A stretch of DNA of 24,577 nt. It comes from Sporosarcina sp. (lineage in GTDB: Bacteria; Bacillota; Bacilli; Bacillales_A; Planococcaceae). The position numbers and the translations under genes are program-made. The DNA lies in the NCBI GenBank assembly GCA_029263945.1, contig JARIDM010000136.1:1-24577 (forward strand), written 5' to 3'. The notes under the pieces were generated by a model, which was not told the origin of the DNA, ran no database searches, and saw only the letters and a program-made list of their open reading frames with translations. Position 1 is the first letter of the stretch. Every line of letters starts with the position of its first letter. This document shows positions 14,742 to 21,806 of this stretch, piece after piece.

Positions 14742-15762
14742 CTCTTACATTTGAACATGATGCTCTTTCAACAATGACTGTTGGGATAATCACACTTTTT
14801 CGATAAGCTTCAGGATCTTTAACCAATTCAAGAAGACAATTCGCTGCTTCATACCCTAATTCATAAATTTGAGTATCGACTGTCGTTAAGGGTGGATTTG
14901 AGATTTTAGAAACGATAGAATCGTTAAAACTAATGATACTCATCTCTTCTGGCACTTTAATTTGCTGTTTACTTAATGCAGTTAGAACAACAGATGCATG
15001 TAAATCGTCTGAAATAACAAGTGCAGTAGGTGGATCAGTTAGCTCTAATAGTTCTGAAACAATTCTCGTACCCTCGCTAGGACTAAAGTGAAGCTTTTTC
15101 ATATAGCCTTCAGATACCTTCAAACCTGCTTCTTTTATGGCTTGTACATAACCATTTTGCCTGGCCTCGCCTACTTCAAACTGCGTATCTTGGCCAATGA
15201 AAGCAATCTTTTGATGCCCGAGTTTCAATAAATATTCTGTCGCGCTCTTTGTTGCTAAGACATTATCGTTATCTACATAAGTAACTTTGCTTAAATCATT
15301 CAATGGATTACCAATTACAACGAAAGGAATGCCTGACTCAATTAGATAAGGAACAACCTTGTCATCCCTTTTTGAATATAAAACAATCATTCCATCTACT
15401 CTTTTTCCACGCACCATTTTTACCGTATCGTTAAAAATATCTTCTTCGGTATCGCCAGTAGTCAAACTAATACTAAAATCGTGTTTGCTACATAATGTAC
15501 TGATCCCATGAATTACCTCAGGAAAGAATGTATTATACATAGATTCTTGAGAAGAATTCTTCATAACAATACCAATCGTTTTAGTGGATTGTAATGCCAA
15601 CATTTGAGCATTGTAATTCAAATGATAGCCCATCTCATCCATTACTTTGCGAACTTTTTGTTTTGTCTTCTCACTAATTAACGAACTATCCGAGAGTACA
15701 CGAGAAACAGTCGACGGCGCTACATTCGCTCGTTCAGCAACGTCTTTAATGGTTACCGACAC
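14737..15762 (-). CDS. LacI/GalR-family transcriptional repressor (LacI-2)
   Basis: From a GTG at 15762 the protein is 341 residues, with helix-turn-helix MSVTIKDVAERANVAPSTVS and effector domain segments TIGIVMKNSSQESMYNTFFP, FIGQDTQFEVGEARQNGY and ISFNDSIVSKISNPPLTTVD. The start is chosen because GAGGTG is 6 bases before it, while the GTG at 15771 has no site. The recognition helix APSTVSRV is MalR-like, and such regulators favour GCAA-CG-TTGC sites, which fits the operators at 14689, 18883 and 18949. It is the last gene of the CUT1 importer operon (20 bp after the permease) and probably governs both that operon and the ThuA-CUT2 operon. Confidence 0.93.
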   Translation of the reverse strand: MSVTIKDVAERANVAPSTVSRVLSDSSLISEKTKQKVRKVMDEMGYHLNYNAQMLALQSTKTIGIVMKNSSQESMYNTFFPEVIHGISTLCSKHDFSISLTTGDTEEDIFNDTVKMVRGKRVDGMIVLYSKRDDKVVPYLIESGIPFVVIGNPLNDLSKVTYVDNDNVLATKSATEYLLKLGHQKIAFIGQDTQFEVGEARQNGYVQAIKEAGLKVSEGYMKKLHFSPSEGTRIVSELLELTDPPTALVISDDLHASVVLTALSKQQIKVPEEMSIISFNDSIVSKISNPPLTTVDTQIYELGYEAANCLLELVKDPEAYRKSVIIPTVIVERASCSNVRE

Positions 15763-15782
15763 TCCATTCACCTCTTAACCCA

Positions 15783-16601
15783 TTATTTGACAGCACCTTC
15801 CGAAACTCCTTCAATAATTTGCTTTTGTGCAAAGAAGTATCCGATGATAACTGGAATAATAGCGATTGTTAAACCTGCTAATGCCAAATGCCATTGTTTT
15901 GTATATTGTCCGAAGAAAAGAAACATTTTCAGCGGAATTGTTGCAGCTGAATCAGACAAAATTAAAGAAGGCAATAGATAATCATTCCAAATCCATATTA
16001 CGTTAAGTATACCAACTGTTACAGAAATTGGCTTCAATAAAGGGAAAATAATGTGCCAAAATACTTGGAATCGATTTGCACCATCGATGATTGCTGCTTC
16101 ATCTAGTGATACAGAGATACCCGTCATAGCCCCATGGTATAGAAAAATTGAAAGACTAGAACCAAATCCTAGGTACATGAAAATTAGTCCTGCCTGATTT
16201 AACATATCCGCCTTACCAAAGAGTGACACTAACGGAATCATAACTGACTGAAATGGAATAAGCATCGCTGCAACAAAAGCTAAAAAGATTAACCCACTTA
16301 ACTTACTCTTATTTCGTGCGAGTGCATAACCTGCCATTGCTGAAAAGAGAATAATGATCCCTACACTAGCCACTGTTATGACTGTTGAATTGAATAAGGA
16401 GCGCATAAAATCTAAGTCAACAAATGCTTGCACAAAGTTTTCTGTCGTAAATTCTTTTGGAAAGCCAAGAACCCCTGTGAAAATTTCTTTTTTAGTTTTA
16501 AATGCGTTGACAATCATTAAATAGAAAGGAGAGAGCCACAATAAAGCAAGTATAAGTCCAAAGAACTCTATTAAATAATGATTTCTTTTACTAGACTTCA
16601 T
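15783..16601 (-). CDS. CUT1 sugar ABC transporter permease (MalG-like)
   Basis: The protein is 272 residues with six expected membrane segments, the EAA loop DEAAIIDGANRFQVFWHIIF and the typical C-terminus IIEGVSEGAVK. The ATG overlaps the previous stop by one base (TAATG), so translation is probably coupled; AGAGG is about 10 bases upstream. It pairs with the permease at 16601-17461. Confidence 0.93.
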   Translation of the reverse strand: MKSSKRNHYLIEFFGLILALLWLSPFYLMIVNAFKTKKEIFTGVLGFPKEFTTENFVQAFVDLDFMRSLFNSTVITVASVGIIILFSAMAGYALARNKSKLSGLIFLAFVAAMLIPFQSVMIPLVSLFGKADMLNQAGLIFMYLGFGSSLSIFLYHGAMTGISVSLDEAAIIDGANRFQVFWHIIFPLLKPISVTVGILNVIWIWNDYLLPSLILSDSAATIPLKMFLFFGQYTKQWHLALAGLTIAIIPVIIGYFFAQKQIIEGVSEGAVK

Positions 16602-17461
16602 TATAAATCAACCTCTCTCTTTTTATTATAATAAACCTGCGTAATGGCTACACCTGCAACGATTAGAAAGAATATAACAGCTTGCGACTGCGCATAGGCC
16701 ATTTTATTTTCAGTAAACGCTTTTTTTACAATACTCATCGCAACCATTTGCGTAGAATTGAAAGGACCTCCATCCGTTAATGACAAGTTCTGATCATAAA
16801 TTTGGAATGAGTTAGAGAGCGTTAAAAACATGCTCACTGTAAACGCTGGTGCAACGAGTGGGAAAATAACATTTTTAAATCGTTGGAAACTTGAGGCCCC
16901 ATCAATTTCAGATGCCTCTAACAAATCACGCGGCACATTCTCTAAATAGGCAATGTAAATCACCATGATATACCCCGCCATTTGCCAAGAAGTTAAAATG
17001 ACTAGTCCCCAAAATCCTGTAGCTGTTGTAGATAACCAACCTGTTAATGCCTCAACACCAAGGAGGTCGCCTAGACTACCAAAAACATTAATAAAAATAA
17101 ACTGCCAAATAAACCCTAAGATTAAGCCGCCGATTAGATTTGGCATGAAAAATACTGTTCTCATAAAGCTGCTTGTTTTCATTTTACGCGTTACCAGGAG
17201 CGCCAAACCCAATCCTAAGAAGTTCAACAAAATCACTGAAACTAACGCGAACTTAGTTGTAAACCAAAGCGAGGCTAGAAATTCTTGGTCTTTAAATAAT
17301 GCGACGTAGTTTTTTAGTCCAAGAAATTCCGTTGCAACCATACCGTTCCAATTTGTAAAGGAATAAATTAACCCATAAATGAACGGAATGATTAGGACGA
17401 TACTGAGACTCAATATAACTGGTGTTAAAAACAACCAAAAAGAAAGACTACGATTTCGCAT
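16601..17461 (-). CDS. CUT1 sugar ABC transporter permease (MalF-like)
   Basis: The protein is 286 residues from the ATG at 17461, beginning MRNRSLSFWLFLTPVILSLS, with six membrane segments and the EAA loop LEASEIDGASSFQRFKNVIF. The start is chosen because GGAGG is 6 bases upstream; the frame stays open to 17494 but that form has no ribosome site. An 11-bp stem-loop separates it from the binding-protein gene. No ATPase gene is nearby. Confidence 0.93.
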   Translation of the reverse strand: MRNRSLSFWLFLTPVILSLSIVLIIPFIYGLIYSFTNWNGMVATEFLGLKNYVALFKDQEFLASLWFTTKFALVSVILLNFLGLGLALLVTRKMKTSSFMRTVFFMPNLIGGLILGFIWQFIFINVFGSLGDLLGVEALTGWLSTTATGFWGLVILTSWQMAGYIMVIYIAYLENVPRDLLEASEIDGASSFQRFKNVIFPLVAPAFTVSMFLTLSNSFQIYDQNLSLTDGGPFNSTQMVAMSIVKKAFTENKMAYAQSQAVIFFLIVAGVAITQVYYNKKREVDL

Positions 17462-17492
17462 AACGCACCTCCACACCTTCATTAAGTAAAAC

Positions 17493-17531
17493 ACAGCTTA
17501 CAAAAACAAAAGCTATGTCCTTGTAAGCTGT
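17493..17531 (-). other. Stem-loop between binding-protein and permease genes
   Basis: ACAGCTTACAA (17493-17503) and TTGTAAGCTGT (17521-17531) are perfect 11-bp arms around a 17-base loop, starting 16 bases after the binding-protein stop. Only GTTTTAC follows on the minus strand, so it is at most a leaky terminator. It occupies the same place as the hairpins at 5000-5021 and 10495-10779 in the other importer operons. Confidence 0.6.
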
Positions 17532-17546
17532 AATATTAACGATCAA

Positions 17547-18860
17547 CTATTGACGTTCTACTTCCCACTTGCTTCTAGAATCATCAATAATCTCTTCCCA
17601 TGTTGCGTCACCACTTAAATACTTCTGCATGGCAGCGCCAAGAACGTTTTCACTCCAACCTGTTGGTGCAGCTGGATAAACCCATCCATAAATCGTCTCG
17701 CCTTCAGATGCATATTCATAAATTGTTTGTGAAAGTGGATCAGAGATTTGTTCAGCATCATATCCCTCATAAGCTGGAACAAATTTAAATTCTTCTAACA
17801 CTGCTGTTTTACCCGCCTCAGATGTATACATCCAATCTAGGAAATCTTTACTTGCTTGAACAACTGCATCATCTTTGTTTCCGTTGACACCCCAGTACAT
17901 TGGAACACCTGCTGGAATTTTGCCTTCATATCCTTCAACAGGAACAGGTAGAAGCCCAATATTGTTTTCAGCTAGTTCTGGATCCATATCATAAATTGAG
18001 TTAAATACCCAGTTACCTTGCTGTATCATTGCTACTTTTTCAAGTGAGAATAATTGTTCAACTTGTTGAGAATAATCTAAACTTAAAACAGGTTGTACTG
18101 AATACTTCGCTTCTAAATCTAAATGTCTTTTTAGTTCATCGCTTTTTTCAAATGCGATCGTCGTTGCTTCATACGCTTGCATCGGATCGTTATTAAATTC
18201 TGGTGCAAAGAAAATATTCGCTAAGTGATTCCCAATGACCCATTTTTCTTTCCCTGCAAGTGCAAATACCGCGTCAATTCCGAGCGCTTCTTTTTGACTA
18301 TCTAGTGATTCGACGGCTTTTTCTAAGTCCGCGAAACTTACGATTTCATCTGGATTAATGCCAGCTTCTTCAAAAACTCTTTTATTATATATTAACCCAT
18401 AACCTTCTTGATTAAATGGTAGCCCTAAAACTTCTTCACCTTGTGTGACTGTATCTAGCGTTCCTTCTAGTGCAATTTTTGCAGACTCCGTATCAGACAT
18501 ATCCACTAAATAATCCTTGTACTCTTCAACATCTGATGGCCCACCAATATTAAATATTGCCGGTTCTTCACCTGATGAAAACGTTGTCTTTAGTGTGGCA
18601 CCATAGTCGTTTCCACCACCAACAGTCTTCACGTTTATTTTAACGTTAGGATTTTCATCCTCATATACTTTTACGAGTGCTTCTAATTGATCTTTAATTT
18701 CTACTTTAAATTGGAAAATATCAACTGTTACTTGATCTCCAGTTGTTTTCCCATTATCTTTTTCTTTATTCGCGTCATCCTTTGATGAACAACCAGCTAA
18801 TGCTAAAACTGAAACCAACAGTAAAGAAATAATACCTATGAACACTTTATTCCTCTTCAT
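17547..18860 (-). CDS. CUT1 sugar ABC transporter substrate-binding lipoprotein
   Basis: The protein is 437 residues: signal peptide MKRNKVFIGIISLLLVSVLA, lipobox LAGC with Cys24, then a family 1 solute-binding fold (VTVDIFQFKVEIKDQLEALV, YGATLKTTFSSGEEPAIFNI, VLGLPFNQEGYGLIYNKRVF, FVPAYEGYDAEQI). It binds an oligosaccharide or glycoside outside the membrane for the two permeases downstream. The frame stays open to 19019, but the ATG at 18860 has AGGAG 6-7 bases upstream and the longer form would include a promoter and two operators. It is only distantly like the binding protein at 5031-6308, so ligands probably differ. Confidence 0.93.
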   Translation of the reverse strand: MKRNKVFIGIISLLLVSVLALAGCSSKDDANKEKDNGKTTGDQVTVDIFQFKVEIKDQLEALVKVYEDENPNVKINVKTVGGGNDYGATLKTTFSSGEEPAIFNIGGPSDVEEYKDYLVDMSDTESAKIALEGTLDTVTQGEEVLGLPFNQEGYGLIYNKRVFEEAGINPDEIVSFADLEKAVESLDSQKEALGIDAVFALAGKEKWVIGNHLANIFFAPEFNNDPMQAYEATTIAFEKSDELKRHLDLEAKYSVQPVLSLDYSQQVEQLFSLEKVAMIQQGNWVFNSIYDMDPELAENNIGLLPVPVEGYEGKIPAGVPMYWGVNGNKDDAVVQASKDFLDWMYTSEAGKTAVLEEFKFVPAYEGYDAEQISDPLSQTIYEYASEGETIYGWVYPAAPTGWSENVLGAAMQKYLSGDATWEEIIDDSRSKWEVERQ

Positions 18861-18882
18861 ATTCTCTCCTCTTTTCTTACAA

Positions 18883-18896
18883 TGAATGCGGTTGCA
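18883..18896. promoter_or_regulatory. LacI-2-type operator, downstream of the promoter
   Basis: TGAATGCGGTTGCA keeps the right half-site CGGTTGCA of 14689-14702 exactly, with a weaker left half. It lies about 5-18 bases after the predicted transcription start, so a bound repressor would block transcription of the binding-protein operon. Confidence 0.55.
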
Positions 18897-18907
18897 TAGA
18901 TTTGAAT

Positions 18908-18916
18908 ATTGTAGCA
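18908..18916 (-). promoter_or_regulatory. Extended -10 promoter of the second CUT1 operon
   Basis: The minus strand reads TGCTACAAT, a TGn extended -10 with TACAAT. No good -35 stands at 16-18 bp, as is common for extended -10 promoters. It lies between the operators 18883-18896 and 18949-18962. Confidence 0.5.
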
Positions 18917-18948
18917 TAACATTTTTCTTCAAGCATCTACGCAAATCA

Positions 18949-18962
18949 TGAAACCGCTTGCA
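18949..18962. promoter_or_regulatory. LacI-2-type operator, upstream of the promoter
   Basis: TGAAACCGCTTGCA matches 11 of 14 positions of the site at 14689-14702. Its centre is 66 bp from the operator at 18883-18896, bracketing the promoter. Confidence 0.55.
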
Positions 18963-19015
18963 TTGATTAGTCCTCTTTAGGGTATCATGGACTTTTCTAT
19001 TAGGCAAGTGTTTTT

Positions 19016-19714
19016 TCAAATCGCCCTAACTTTGTCATTTACCTTTAAATAGTTTCTATAGAATGCAGAAAAAGACAAATAGGCTAGAAAGGAAAATGTT
19101 AAAAACGGGAGTAGATACCGCACGACATGTAAACTCATATACAAAACCGTCCCACAACTAATTGCGACAGCAAGAAATAAAACAGGGCTTCCAATCGTAG
19201 TGACAAAGGTACTTTTCATCGCTTTTAAAAATGTCATATGATAATGAACCGTCACAGAAAATAAGTTTATAGTAAATACAAATAGTATAATCGTCATAAT
19301 CATCAATAAAAGCGCAACAATCAAACTTTTATCCATAAAGTAATAGATATCCCCAAGCATAACAAGCCAAACACTCGTCAATACAAAACCATTGGCCATA
19401 CTTCTTATGTAATTTTCTCTGTAATATTTCCAGTAAGACTTGAATAGTTTGTGACCATCCTCATCTTTAATAATCCAGTCTCTGACGATCGCAAACATCG
19501 CCGTTGTTGCTGGGAAAAATAGCAAAGGCAACATAAAGAAAAGTACGATGACTAGGACTAACCATCCTTGAACTTGTTGCATCATTAGAAAAACCAATAC
19601 GAGCAGTACAATTGGTAAATTAAATAATATCCAAAGTAAATTGGTCACGGAAAACTTCATGCCCCATTCTGCAATCAAATATAACCCACCCATAAATCCA
19701 CTGTTATCATTCAC
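19016..19714 (-). CDS. DUF624 / YesL-like membrane protein
   Basis: The protein is 232 residues from a GTG at 19714, with five or six membrane segments. It starts MNDNSGFMGGLYLIAEWGMK, then LLWILFNLPIVLLV, FFPATTAMFAIVRDWI and a SYWKYYRENY loop. It is clearly the paralogue of 2488-3177. GGGGAG is about 7 bases before the GTG; the frame stays open to 19762 but without a site. It precedes the binding-protein gene by 155 bp, the reverse of the order in the other operon. No terminator was seen after it, so it may be read into the importer genes. A consensus TTGACA lies at 19757-19762 on the minus strand but lacks a clear -10. Confidence 0.82.
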   Translation of the reverse strand: MNDNSGFMGGLYLIAEWGMKFSVTNLLWILFNLPIVLLVLVFLMMQQVQGWLVLVIVLFFMLPLLFFPATTAMFAIVRDWIIKDEDGHKLFKSYWKYYRENYIRSMANGFVLTSVWLVMLGDIYYFMDKSLIVALLLMIMTIILFVFTINLFSVTVHYHMTFLKAMKSTFVTTIGSPVLFLAVAISCGTVLYMSLHVVRYLLPFLTFSFLAYLSFSAFYRNYLKVNDKVRAI

Positions 19715-19763
19715 TAACGCTCTCCCCTTACTCAAAAAAATAATTATGCATAGGTATGTCAAT

Positions 19764-19800
19764 TTAAAAAGGAGTCTATCACTTAATGTGAAGACCCCTT
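19764..19800 (-). terminator. Intrinsic terminator of nagB
   Basis: On the minus strand AAGGGGTCT and AGACTCCTT pair (one G-U), and inside them TCAC pairs with GTGA around ATTAA, giving a stem of about 13 bp with one bulge, followed by five T. It lies about 84 bp after the nagB stop and separates nagB from the DUF624 gene. Confidence 0.85.
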
Positions 19801-19883
19801 AAAACTTGTGCCAGGTGCAACGACAATTCGCGGTAGAACGCAAATAGAAGTCCATACCTGTTATTCCAATCGCAAGTATTTCC

Positions 19884-20612
19884 TTATTTCACAAGCTGGT
19901 AAGCATCTTTATCAACAATCAACGTAACATTGTCATGTGTCCATAAGAATGATGCTGGATTGTCTTCAGTCACCTTTTTAGTTAATAACATTTTAATCGC
20001 TTCTGCTTTACTCTCCCCAGATGCCAATAAAATAATCTCTTCGCCTTTTAGAATTGTTTGAATCCCCATTGAAATTGCATGCGTAGGAACTTCCGCTTCA
20101 GTTTCAAAGTTTGGGCCATTGCTTTCGCGTGTCGACTTCGTTAATTCAACAACATGCGTAATGCTATCTCCAGGGGTTCCTGGCTCATTAAAACCAATAT
20201 GCCCATTTGTGCCAATGCCCAATATTTGTAGATTAACAGGACCCACTTTAGTAATTACGGCTTCATAATCGGTACACTCCTCTTCCGCTGAAGCAGGAAT
20301 ACCATTTGGAATATACGTATTTTCAGGTTTAATATCGATTTGACTAAACAAGTTTTCTTTCATGAATGTATGGTAACTTTGAGAATGGTCTTGGCTAAGT
20401 CCTAGATACTCATCTAAGTTCACTGCTTTTACATCTTTATAAGAAATGCCACGTGTTTTATTTCCTTCAATTAGGTTTTTATATAAGCCAATCGGTGTAG
20501 AACCTGTGGCCAACCCAAGAACAGCTTCCTGATTCTCACGTACTTTTTCTTCTACCAATTTTGCGGCTTCTGCACTCATTGCTTCATAATTATCTACGAC
20601 GACTACTTTCAT
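19884..20612 (-). CDS. nagB: Glucosamine-6-phosphate deaminase
   Basis: The 242-residue protein has the full NagB pattern: MKVVVVDNYEAMSAEAAKLV, GLATGSTPIGLYKNL near residue 34, AVNLDEYLGLSQDHSQSYH with the catalytic Asp, GIGTNGHIGFNEPGTP with the catalytic His and Glu, and a C-terminal ASFLWTHDNVTLIVD. It turns glucosamine 6-phosphate into fructose 6-phosphate and ammonia in the cytoplasm. The ATG at 20612 has GGAGG 9 bases upstream. It has its own promoter (20654-20682) and terminator. nagA and a nagR gene are not in the window, so its neighbours' involvement in amino-sugar use is the only local context. Confidence 0.96.
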   Translation of the reverse strand: MKVVVVDNYEAMSAEAAKLVEEKVRENQEAVLGLATGSTPIGLYKNLIEGNKTRGISYKDVKAVNLDEYLGLSQDHSQSYHTFMKENLFSQIDIKPENTYIPNGIPASAEEECTDYEAVITKVGPVNLQILGIGTNGHIGFNEPGTPGDSITHVVELTKSTRESNGPNFETEAEVPTHAISMGIQTILKGEEIILLASGESKAEAIKMLLTKKVTEDNPASFLWTHDNVTLIVDKDAYQLVK

Positions 20613-20653
20613 GTTAAAAATCCTCCTCTAAAATCAAACGATTTATTCCTTTT

Positions 20654-20685
20654 AGTATAAGTCATCGCAGAATCGATGTCTAGAC
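20654..20685 (-). promoter_or_regulatory. nagB promoter with GTCTAGAC palindrome over the -35
   Basis: On the minus strand TAGACA (20677-20682) and TATACT (20654-20659) are 17 bp apart, both five of six to consensus. The perfect 8-bp palindrome GTCTAGAC (20678-20685) covers the -35. It equals the centre of known NagR (GntR/HutC) sites of the TGGTCTAGACCA kind, though the outer bases do not match. Confidence 0.6.
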
Positions 20686-20730
20686 GAAGGGGTCTATCGA
20701 TAAGTCCTTGAAAAGACAAATCTTCACACT

Positions 20731-20776
20731 AAAAAGCTGTGTATGAACTTGTATTTTCACAAGTTCATACACAGCT
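20731..20776 (-). terminator. Intrinsic terminator of the ROK kinase gene
   Basis: Perfect 18-bp arms (20735-20752 and 20759-20776) enclose a 6-base loop, and on the minus strand five T follow. The stem starts 10 bp after the kinase stop and separates it from nagB. Confidence 0.93.
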
Positions 20777-20785
20777 AGACTTACG

Positions 20786-21673
20786 TTATTTTGTTGGCAA
20801 ATGAAGTGCAGCTGCACCGAGCAATCCTGCCTTATTGCCCAATGATGCTTTCACAATCTTAACGTCTCTAAAGCTACTAATTAGCATCGCTTGTACACGC
20901 GTTTTTACCATTTCGACTAATCTTTCCTGCTCCATAACGCCTCCACCAATAATGATTGCTGGTGGATTAAAAATATGTGTAAGTGAAGTCAGCCCATAGG
21001 CAACTTCCTCCACCCAATCCGCGATTACTTTCTCCATCTTCGAATCCCCGTTATCGAGACCTTCAAATATTTTACGTCCATTGTCATACTGTGGGTCGAC
21101 TTTCTTCGCTGCGCTCACCAATGCCGTCGTCGAGCCGTACATTTCATAACACCCAATCGATCCACAATTACATTTCTCGCCGCCTGGATGTAAAATGAGA
21201 TGTCCAAACTCACCTGCAATGCCTTTACTGCCTTTATATACAGTAGAATTTATAACGATTGCACCACCTATACCTGTTCCATAAGTTAGACAAAGAAAAT
21301 CAGCATACGCTTGACCTGCACCAAACTTCTTTTCCCCAAGTGCAGCAGAGTTTACATCATTTTCAATCTTCACTGGAACACCGAACTTCTCTTCAAATAT
21401 GGCTTGTACTTTGGTACCCGTAAAATTCGGAAAGTTTTCATTGGCATAAATGATGAAACCTTCTTCACTGTTTACTTGTCCCGCCGTGCTAATGCCAATC
21501 GCTTCAAAGCCACTGTAGTTTTTGTCAATTTCACTCATTAAATTATCCATTAAATAAGGTCCACCGTGCTTAGCCCCTGATTCAATTTCACTAAATTCAG
21601 ACGTCTGTCCTTTTTCATCAACTAGACACATTTTAATGGAAGTACCGCCTATATCTATCGCTAATATTCTCAT
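20786..21673 (-). CDS. ROK-family sugar kinase
   Basis: The 295-residue protein has ATP-binding loop DIGGTSIKMCLVD at the N-terminus, ENDVNSAALGEKKFGAG around residue 104 with the catalytic Asp, TYGTGIGGAIV, and the zinc site HPGGEKCNCGSIGCYE. These define an active-type ROK kinase rather than a ROK repressor, as no helix-turn-helix domain precedes them. The family phosphorylates glucose, N-acetylglucosamine, N-acetylmannosamine, fructose or allose. Between AgaS and NagB, an (N-acetyl)hexosamine or the galactose/glucose released by the GH35 enzyme is a plausible substrate, but sequence alone does not decide. The ATG at 21673 has AGGGG 8 bases upstream. It is a single-gene unit. Confidence 0.92.
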   Translation of the reverse strand: MRILAIDIGGTSIKMCLVDEKGQTSEFSEIESGAKHGGPYLMDNLMSEIDKNYSGFEAIGISTAGQVNSEEGFIIYANENFPNFTGTKVQAIFEEKFGVPVKIENDVNSAALGEKKFGAGQAYADFLCLTYGTGIGGAIVINSTVYKGSKGIAGEFGHLILHPGGEKCNCGSIGCYEMYGSTTALVSAAKKVDPQYDNGRKIFEGLDNGDSKMEKVIADWVEEVAYGLTSLTHIFNPPAIIIGGGVMEQERLVEMVKTRVQAMLISSFRDVKIVKASLGNKAGLLGAAALHLPTK

Positions 21674-21727
21674 CGATCTCGCCCCTAGACTTTTAGTTTA
21701 TAATCATTTATGCCTTAACTGTAGCAT

Positions 21728-21741
21728 ATATAGCGCTTTCA
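21728..21741 (-). promoter_or_regulatory. Possible catabolite (cre-like) site before the ROK kinase
   Basis: The minus strand reads TGAAAGCGCTATAT, matching 12 of 14 positions of the CcpA consensus but lacking the terminal CA. It lies about 55 bp before the kinase start. No clear promoter is visible to judge its position. Confidence 0.3.
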
Positions 21742-21761
21742 AACCACAACATTTGTACACG

Positions 21762-21789
21762 AAAAAGAGTGAAGGAACCCCCTCACTCT
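21762..21789 (-). terminator. Intrinsic terminator of agaS
   Basis: On the minus strand AGAGTGAGGG and CCTTCACTCT form a 10-bp stem (one G-U pair) with a GGTT tetraloop, followed by five T. It begins 17 bp after the agaS stop. Confidence 0.9.
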
Positions 21790-21806
21790 CTATCAATCAT
21801 TTCGAC

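Noticed and set aside
14689..18962. Reading the TTGCA-type operators as CcpA cre sites
   Set aside because: The position before the terminal CA is G in all three, against the W of the consensus, and they cluster around one LacI-family gene.
18861..19019. N-terminal extension of the second CUT1 binding protein
   Set aside because: It is basic and cysteine-rich, unlike a signal peptide, and covers a promoter and two operators. The ATG at 18860 has a good ribosome site and starts a perfect lipoprotein signal.
19757..19762. Consensus TTGACA as promoter of the second DUF624 gene
   Set aside because: No acceptable -10 is found 16-18 bp downstream; only a T-run is there. Mentioned but not called.
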